64,000 bases of DNA, taken from the NCBI RefSeq assembly GCF_001574435.1, contig NZ_LOCN01000019.1, forward strand, positions 353,698 to 417,697, given 5' to 3'. This DNA comes from Moritella sp. JT01 (GTDB taxonomy: Bacteria > Pseudomonadota > Gammaproteobacteria > Enterobacterales > Moritellaceae). Made by a program: the position numbers and the translations under genes. Within the stretch, counting starts at the first letter, position 1, and every line of letters begins with the position of its first letter. Shown here in pieces: positions 59,414 to 64,000 of the stretch. Below the pieces are notes generated by a model. It had not been told where the DNA came from and did not search any database. It saw nothing but the letters and a program-made list of their open reading frames with translations.

Positions 59414-60496
59414 ATGGATAGCAAACAAGAAAAAGTAACTCTACAAGATATTCGGCGCGCAATGCCAAAGAAGTATTTTGAATGTAATACGCTAACTTCT
59501 ATTAGTTATTTTTTAGTTAATTTAGCATTATCTTTAGTGTTGCTCTTGGTAGCAATTTATTATTTTGAATCCCTTTCTTCTCCATTTTTTGAAATAGCTT
59601 GGTTAAGTTATTTCTTTCTTCAAGGTAAGTGTTTTTGGGGGCTTTTCTTATTGGGGCACGATTGTGGCCATAAAGCATTTTCTAAAAATAGACTTATCAA
59701 CGATGGTGTTGGTCTATTAGTACACTCGTTTTTGCTACTACCGTATGAACAATGGAAATTTACTCATAGAAACCACCATAGGTATTGTGGACATATTGAT
59801 AAAGATGAAGGATATGGCCCGGTTCGAGAAAGCAGTAAAGTAAGCCGTAAAGCCAGTGCTCTCTTGGCACTAAGTGGTTTTGCCTATTGGTGCTATTTGG
59901 TTGGGATTTCAAGACATGGAATCAACCATTATTCTTACACTGACCCTTTGTTTAAAAGCCGAAAGAGTAAAATGAAAATATCACTCCTTGCAGTTATGTG
60001 TATGTTCCTATTTTTGGCTGTGCTGTCATTTCAATATGGCGTAGTGAACGTACTTCTGTATTATGTCATTCCCCTGCAAGTATATTCATACTATTTTATA
60101 ATTATCACTTTCTTACAGCATAATGATGAAAAATTGGTTTGGCATTCTGATAAAGAGTGGACACCTTTGAAAGGCAGTTTAACAACTATTGACCGTAACA
60201 TCTCATGGTGGAACATCTTCTGCCACCACATCAACTTACATCAAGTTCATCACTTCTATCCTAGCATCCCTCACTATCGATTAGCCCCTGCGACTAAAGT
60301 ATTTAGGAAAAAGCTCCCTTTGTTGGTTAATACGGCTAGCGAGGCAACCCTTGTTTCGTATGCAAAAAACTTGTGGAACTATACTTTCGTCGGAAAAGTG
60401 AAAAGCAACCAACACTCCTTTAGTTATCATTCAGCCAAGTATAGTAGCTTAGAAAGTAATGTTATATCAGAGAGCTCTCATAACTTTAAAAGCTAA
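59414..60496 (+). CDS. Delta12/omega-3-type fatty acid desaturase
   Basis: A 360-residue membrane desaturase. Histidine boxes: HDCGHKAFS (about 84-92), HRNHHRYCGHIDKDE (about 120-134) and HQVHHFYPSIPHYRL (about 279-293), with paired membrane segments between. The pattern HDCGH, HRNHH then CGH-x3-DE, and HxxHHxxPxIPHY is that of methyl-end (Delta12 and omega-3) desaturases, which create the cis,cis-1,4-diene that lipoxygenases need. It is 22 bases after the thioesterase and closes the operon. Chain-length preference is unknown. Confidence 0.85.
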   Translation: MDSKQEKVTLQDIRRAMPKKYFECNTLTSISYFLVNLALSLVLLLVAIYYFESLSSPFFEIAWLSYFFLQGKCFWGLFLLGHDCGHKAFSKNRLINDGVGLLVHSFLLLPYEQWKFTHRNHHRYCGHIDKDEGYGPVRESSKVSRKASALLALSGFAYWCYLVGISRHGINHYSYTDPLFKSRKSKMKISLLAVMCMFLFLAVLSFQYGVVNVLLYYVIPLQVYSYYFIIITFLQHNDEKLVWHSDKEWTPLKGSLTTIDRNISWWNIFCHHINLHQVHHFYPSIPHYRLAPATKVFRKKLPLLVNTASEATLVSYAKNLWNYTFVGKVKSNQHSFSYHSAKYSSLESNVISESSHNFKS

Positions 60497-61154
60497 TTGG
60501 GGTAAAATGTGGCATTAATGAAATTGTGTTTATTCTTGGCTATTTAGAGAATAATATTAAAGACTTTATGAACAAAAAACTCCTAGAGTTGAATGTTCAT
60601 TTTGTTACCAATGAATTGTATGCAGAAACAAATACAATTCATTAATGCTGCTCTTCTGAGACTGTTAAAATATCGATACCTTGAAAGCAGAATAACACCC
60701 AACGAGCAGTTGGATTTTGGCACGGCTGATATTTTAAATATGACGGCTGAACTACCGATAAATTCACTCCTCTTCGCCTACCGCGTTTTCGCAATTTATT
60801 CACGTTTTGGACACAACGATGGACACGCTCTAGGGCTTAACATCAGTCCCTGATACCCATTCAACCTTTTATCCAAATATCAAGCTCACCTAAGCGGAGA
60901 ATAGCCCATTTTCTCATGTGAGGGATTGGTCATATCACAGCAACACACGCGAACCCTATTGCGAGTTAAATTGTGCTTCAGCCTTGGTTAGATTAGATAT
61001 GTCGACTTTTTTTGCACTCGGTGATTGGAGGTATTGTTTACGTAATAACAAAACATATTAACTCGATGTTTCTAAGGGAATTAATATTTTAGGTAAGGTT
61101 CTTGCTTTGATATAACTGGACTATTTGTCTTTAATGAATATGAAGGAAAATAAA
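60497..61154. other. Intergenic region with short unassigned frames
   Basis: A frame at 60593-60853 (86 residues, MFILLPMNCMQKQIQFIN onward) and a 25-codon frame at 60569 (NKKLLELNVHFVTNELYAE) are open, but neither has a good ribosome binding site or a family match. No terminator clear after the desaturase. Confidence 0.3.
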
Positions 61155-61802
61155 ATGAAAAAATTAATCGGATTATTTACATTTTTATTTGCTTTTTCAG
61201 TCAATGCGGGACTAATTAATGGCAGCTTTGAGGAGCCTGTCATTACTGGTCAGATGCAACTGGTAGCCCCTGCAGCAATGCCAGGATGGGAAACAACAGA
61301 TAGTGCATTTGAAGTGTGGGCAGATGGATTCTTAGGTGTTCCTTCGCATACAGGAAATCAATTTGTTGAATTAAACGCCTATATTGCAGGCACTTTGTCG
61401 CAGGTAGTGTCAGGTATAGCAGCCACCAAAGAGATTGGTTGGGAGTTCGCACATCGCAGTCGTACTGGCGGTTTAGAAACGATGCGTTTACAAATTACAG
61501 ACTTGGGTCTTGATAATACCTTTGGGACTTCTGATGATACAGATTTGTTTAACGATACATTCGATGCGGGTATCAATACTTGGCAAGTGAATTCAGGTTC
61601 AGGGATATTTTCTTTGGGTAACGACATTAAATTTGCATACTCCGCTGTCTACGCTGTAGGCGGTATCTCTGTGGGTAACTTACTTGATTCGGCCTCTTTT
61701 GGTGTGGGTATAGGTGGTGCAGTGGTACCAGAACCATCAACTCTAGCTATCTTCGGCTTAGGTATCTTAGGGCTAGCAATAAGAGCAAGAAAGAGAGCAT
61801 AG
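61155..61802 (+). CDS. PEP-CTERM sorted extracellular protein
   Basis: A 215-residue secreted protein. Signal peptide MKKLIGLFTFLFAFSVNA, then a beta-rich domain (LINGSFEEPVI start, typical of PEP-CTERM proteins with a jelly-roll-like domain), then the C-terminal sorting signal VPEPSTLAIFGLGILGLA followed by basic residues RARKRA. The PEP-CTERM tail is cut by an exosortase and the protein is exported to biofilm matrix or the cell surface. An AAGGAAA site precedes the ATG at 61155. No exosortase gene is in the window. Confidence 0.85.
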   Translation: MKKLIGLFTFLFAFSVNAGLINGSFEEPVITGQMQLVAPAAMPGWETTDSAFEVWADGFLGVPSHTGNQFVELNAYIAGTLSQVVSGIAATKEIGWEFAHRSRTGGLETMRLQITDLGLDNTFGTSDDTDLFNDTFDAGINTWQVNSGSGIFSLGNDIKFAYSAVYAVGGISVGNLLDSASFGVGIGGAVVPEPSTLAIFGLGILGLAIRARKRA

Positions 61803-61862
61803 GTAGTCGATCTTGAAGTAGTCAATGCTCAAATAGCCAAGTTAAGGGGGTTGAGGTCCAAG

Positions 61863-62900
61863 CTATTCCCAGGGGACTTCAATCATGACTTTTGCATCCA
61901 CAATCCGGAAACTACCAATTTTTGTCTGCAGAGACTCAGAACTACCCTGTGAATATTCAGTGCGATAGACAGCGATGCTATCCGTGGACATGTTAGGAAT
62001 AGACTGATTAATTAAAGCATCTTCCGCATCAATTAATCGTGCCATATTGCTGGTTATCCTGTCGCAGCGATAAACTTCGTATTCTTCGTTCGAGGTAACC
62101 TTACCTGATCCATCAAGTGTCAGAGCGATAAGTGAATTGACATCATGAGAATAGCACATGGGGCCTTCTGTTCTCTTAAGAAACAGTAAGCTTAATCCGG
62201 TGCCTTCCCGAGCATAGCTAAGCAATTCGATGTTGGTGTAGTAATTATCGGTGTTTTCTTGTATATCTATGCCCAGTTGGGAGAGCCTAAGCTGTTTGTG
62301 CACCTTATTCTCTTGAATATCTAATAGGTAATCACTTATGGGAAACTCTGGCGTTGGAAAGTGATCAATAGGCAGGACTTTAGAGCCTTTAATCCAGCGG
62401 GAGGTTGTGAATTTATATTCTTCAGTCTCCATATCGTATAGCGCATCAATAGTGAATTTCTCGTCGAATCCAGTCTTATCGAAAAAATCAACGCCAACTC
62501 CAAAATCATTAATATATAGGTTTTTCCTGATCTCTGTGCGCGCCTTAGGATTTAACCCTGTGTATAGGCGTAACCTCCAACCGTCGTGTTCAGAAAGCCA
62601 ATCAGGGTCCGCAGCAACGTAATCGAATACCCCCTGAAGCGCAATTTTAGTCTGATACTTATCGTAATAATACCAACCCTCGACATAATAGTAACGATAG
62701 TCTCTTCCGCGTCTCGTTACTGAAACATACTCGTAATTAAGGTGTATTGTGATTGGGTACTTACCGTCTATGCTAGTGTGGATAAAGGTGTCATTTTTTT
62801 CCCTAAGCTTCAGATTTACAGTTAGATTATCTGAACTGAAAGCAAAGTTGGAAATTAAAAAAATCATGAAAATCAAGGTTGTTTTTCTTATGTAGGCCAT
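61863..62900 (-). CDS. Hypothetical secreted protein
   Basis: A 345-residue protein with a signal peptide (IFMIFLISNFAFSSD). The mature part is Tyr-rich (RGRDYRYYYVEGWYYYDKYQ) and beta-like, with no recognised domain. A GGAG site lies inside the end of the LysR fragment just upstream. Function unknown. Confidence 0.55.
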   Translation of the reverse strand: MAYIRKTTLIFMIFLISNFAFSSDNLTVNLKLREKNDTFIHTSIDGKYPITIHLNYEYVSVTRRGRDYRYYYVEGWYYYDKYQTKIALQGVFDYVAADPDWLSEHDGWRLRLYTGLNPKARTEIRKNLYINDFGVGVDFFDKTGFDEKFTIDALYDMETEEYKFTTSRWIKGSKVLPIDHFPTPEFPISDYLLDIQENKVHKQLRLSQLGIDIQENTDNYYTNIELLSYAREGTGLSLLFLKRTEGPMCYSHDVNSLIALTLDGSGKVTSNEEYEVYRCDRITSNMARLIDAEDALINQSIPNMSTDSIAVYRTEYSQGSSESLQTKIGSFRIVDAKVMIEVPWE

Positions 62901-63164
62901 TTAGACTCCATCATGTAATAAGCTATTTCGCTCTGATTGAGCTTGAATTTCTATTTGAGGAAATGACCTAGAGAATCGTCCCAAGATCTCTGGAAGAATA
63001 AATTCACTAAAATCTTCTTGAAAACCGATATTCACATTTCTGTTCAAGTTATGCTTGTTAACCGCAAGTAACGCTTCATCGTTCAGTGACAGAAGTTTAC
63101 GTCCATAGCTAAGTAACATTCCTGATATTCGGGACCATTGGCTCTTAGCTGTATGAAGGGGCAT
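62901..63164 (-). pseudogene. LysR-family regulator fragment
   Basis: Reads MLLSYGRKLLSLNDEALLAV then NVNIGFQEDFSEFILPEILG and RFSRSFPQIEIQAQSERN. This is the linker helix and the start of the effector domain of a LysR regulator. The HTH and most of the effector domain are missing, and the frame ends right at the start of the next gene. A remnant, 87 residues as it stands. Confidence 0.6.
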
Positions 63165-63608
63165 TGGGCATAGCCAATCAATAGAAGTATTTTAATTACA
63201 TCGCCACTCTATCGCCATGGCACCTACTTTACCTGCCTAAGCTGCTGAGTGTTAGTTATTTTATTTCAGATGTATATTAAATGAGAGAATTCTCAGATAA
63301 ACACTTTTATTTATTATTTAATTGATAACATTTCTAATTTTATTTAAGAAATTACGACCACAGCTGCTGTTAAGGAAAGTTTAATTTATATGGTCGTAAA
63401 CGTGTCATGGAAAGATGACTATGTAGGTGTCAGTTTAACTGCCTGTCATTAGTGTGAAGCACTGCGAAAAGTCCTATCGATAGACCAAAATCTAGACACT
63501 CTCAGTTGGACATTTTTTAACGCGCGACTCTGATATGTTAAAATTGTCTTATGTCATACATGAATTAAATATTTTGGCAAAAATAGAATTCAGAAAAATA
63601 GGGTTGTT
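63165..63608. other. AT-rich intergenic region
   Basis: About 440 bases between the LysR fragment and a small membrane protein. No gene or clear signal seen. Confidence 0.35.
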
Positions 63609-63959
63609 ATGAATTATTATGAGAAAAGATTAGTCACAAAAATGCTGGCTGTATGGGTATCTTTGTTCGCTTCTTTATTAATCTTATGGGCTGGCTATAG
63701 AGGATTTTTAATGCCAGAAATTGATAAGCCAGCTATATGGTTTCAGCGCAGCGGGTCGGTTGTCATACTTATAACTGTTTTTGCAGAACTGTTTGTAATA
63801 AAAAGACTAAGAAGTATATCTGATGGTCAAGAAATCACTGCTAGAGCGAAATTCAAAAATTATATAAGCATAACCAACATTTTCGACATCGCTATGAGCC
63901 TTATTGGTACCGTTGTATGGGGATATGGAGATCTTATCTATATGGAAGTATTATCATAG
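63609..63959 (+). CDS. Small hypothetical membrane protein
   Basis: A 116-residue protein with three hydrophobic segments (MLAVWVSLFASLLILWAGY; SGSVVILITVFAELFVI; IFDIAMSLIGTVVWGYGDLI) and a basic loop between the second and third. No family recognised. An AGGGTT site precedes the ATG. The window ends soon after, so its neighbours are unknown. Confidence 0.6.
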   Translation: MNYYEKRLVTKMLAVWVSLFASLLILWAGYRGFLMPEIDKPAIWFQRSGSVVILITVFAELFVIKRLRSISDGQEITARAKFKNYISITNIFDIAMSLIGTVVWGYGDLIYMEVLS

Positions 63960-64000
63960 GCAACGGGAATGTGTAAAAAGAAGAGAGAAATAAGTGTTAT

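Noticed and set aside
60593-60853. 86-residue frame after the desaturase
   Set aside because: No ribosome binding site, no recognised family and unbalanced composition; left as intergenic.

Overview
The window looks like a chromosomal segment of a marine gamma-proteobacterium, most probably Moritella or a close relative (Psychromonas/Shewanella-like). This rests on gene content and order: smc-zipA-ligA, ptsH-ptsI-crr beside cysK and cysZ, yfbV/ackA-pta, focA-pflB-pflA, argO/argP, AT-rich cold-marine style coding sequence and many intergenic hairpin terminators. The genus is inferred; no rRNA is present.

Layout. 1-28 kb is mostly core: an FMN reductase divergent from a cysteine-rich HTH regulator, rsuA, a MITE-like element beside a broken LysR gene, argO/argP, a dihydrolipoamide dehydrogenase-like flavoenzyme, a NIT-domain chemoreceptor with a lipoprotein, a diguanylate cyclase, the general PTS genes, cysK, a KAS III enzyme, cysZ, smc-zipA-ligA, gltX, tRNA-Ala(GGC), an AI-2E family membrane protein and an rRNA methyltransferase-like gene. 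28.6-37.4 kb is a decayed accessory region. It holds a cluster of perfect DnaA boxes, a second degraded copy of the 3' end of pta, fragments of a tyrosine integrase, an IS6-type transposase, an ISL3-type element and a P2-like phage portal gene, plus secreted proteins, including a 14-repeat DUF285/BspA-like protein. The direct repeat of the pta 3' end at both borders suggests an old integrative element. 37.4-53.1 kb returns to core: pta-ackA, yfbV, rlmA, pflA-pflB-focA (anaerobic pyruvate/acetate/formate metabolism), a basic amino acid ABC importer, an MltF-like lytic transglycosylase and xthA.

The most interesting part is 53.1-60.5 kb. Next to a truncated phage integrase lies a tight same-strand block: cytochrome P450, lipoxygenase, membrane fatty acid desaturase, YheT-type alpha/beta hydrolase, hotdog thioesterase, and a second desaturase of the Delta12/omega-3 type. 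This looks like a self-contained oxylipin pathway: make a polyunsaturated acyl chain, release it, dioxygenate it with the lipoxygenase, and convert the hydroperoxide with a P450. The P450 I-helix lacks the usual acid-alcohol pair and has Arg at the acid position, as in peroxide-using P450s, and no redox partner is encoded nearby. The logic resembles the plant desaturase-lipase-lipoxygenase-CYP74 pathway; the function is inference.

60.5-64 kb carries a PEP-CTERM secreted protein, an unknown secreted protein, a LysR fragment and a small membrane protein.
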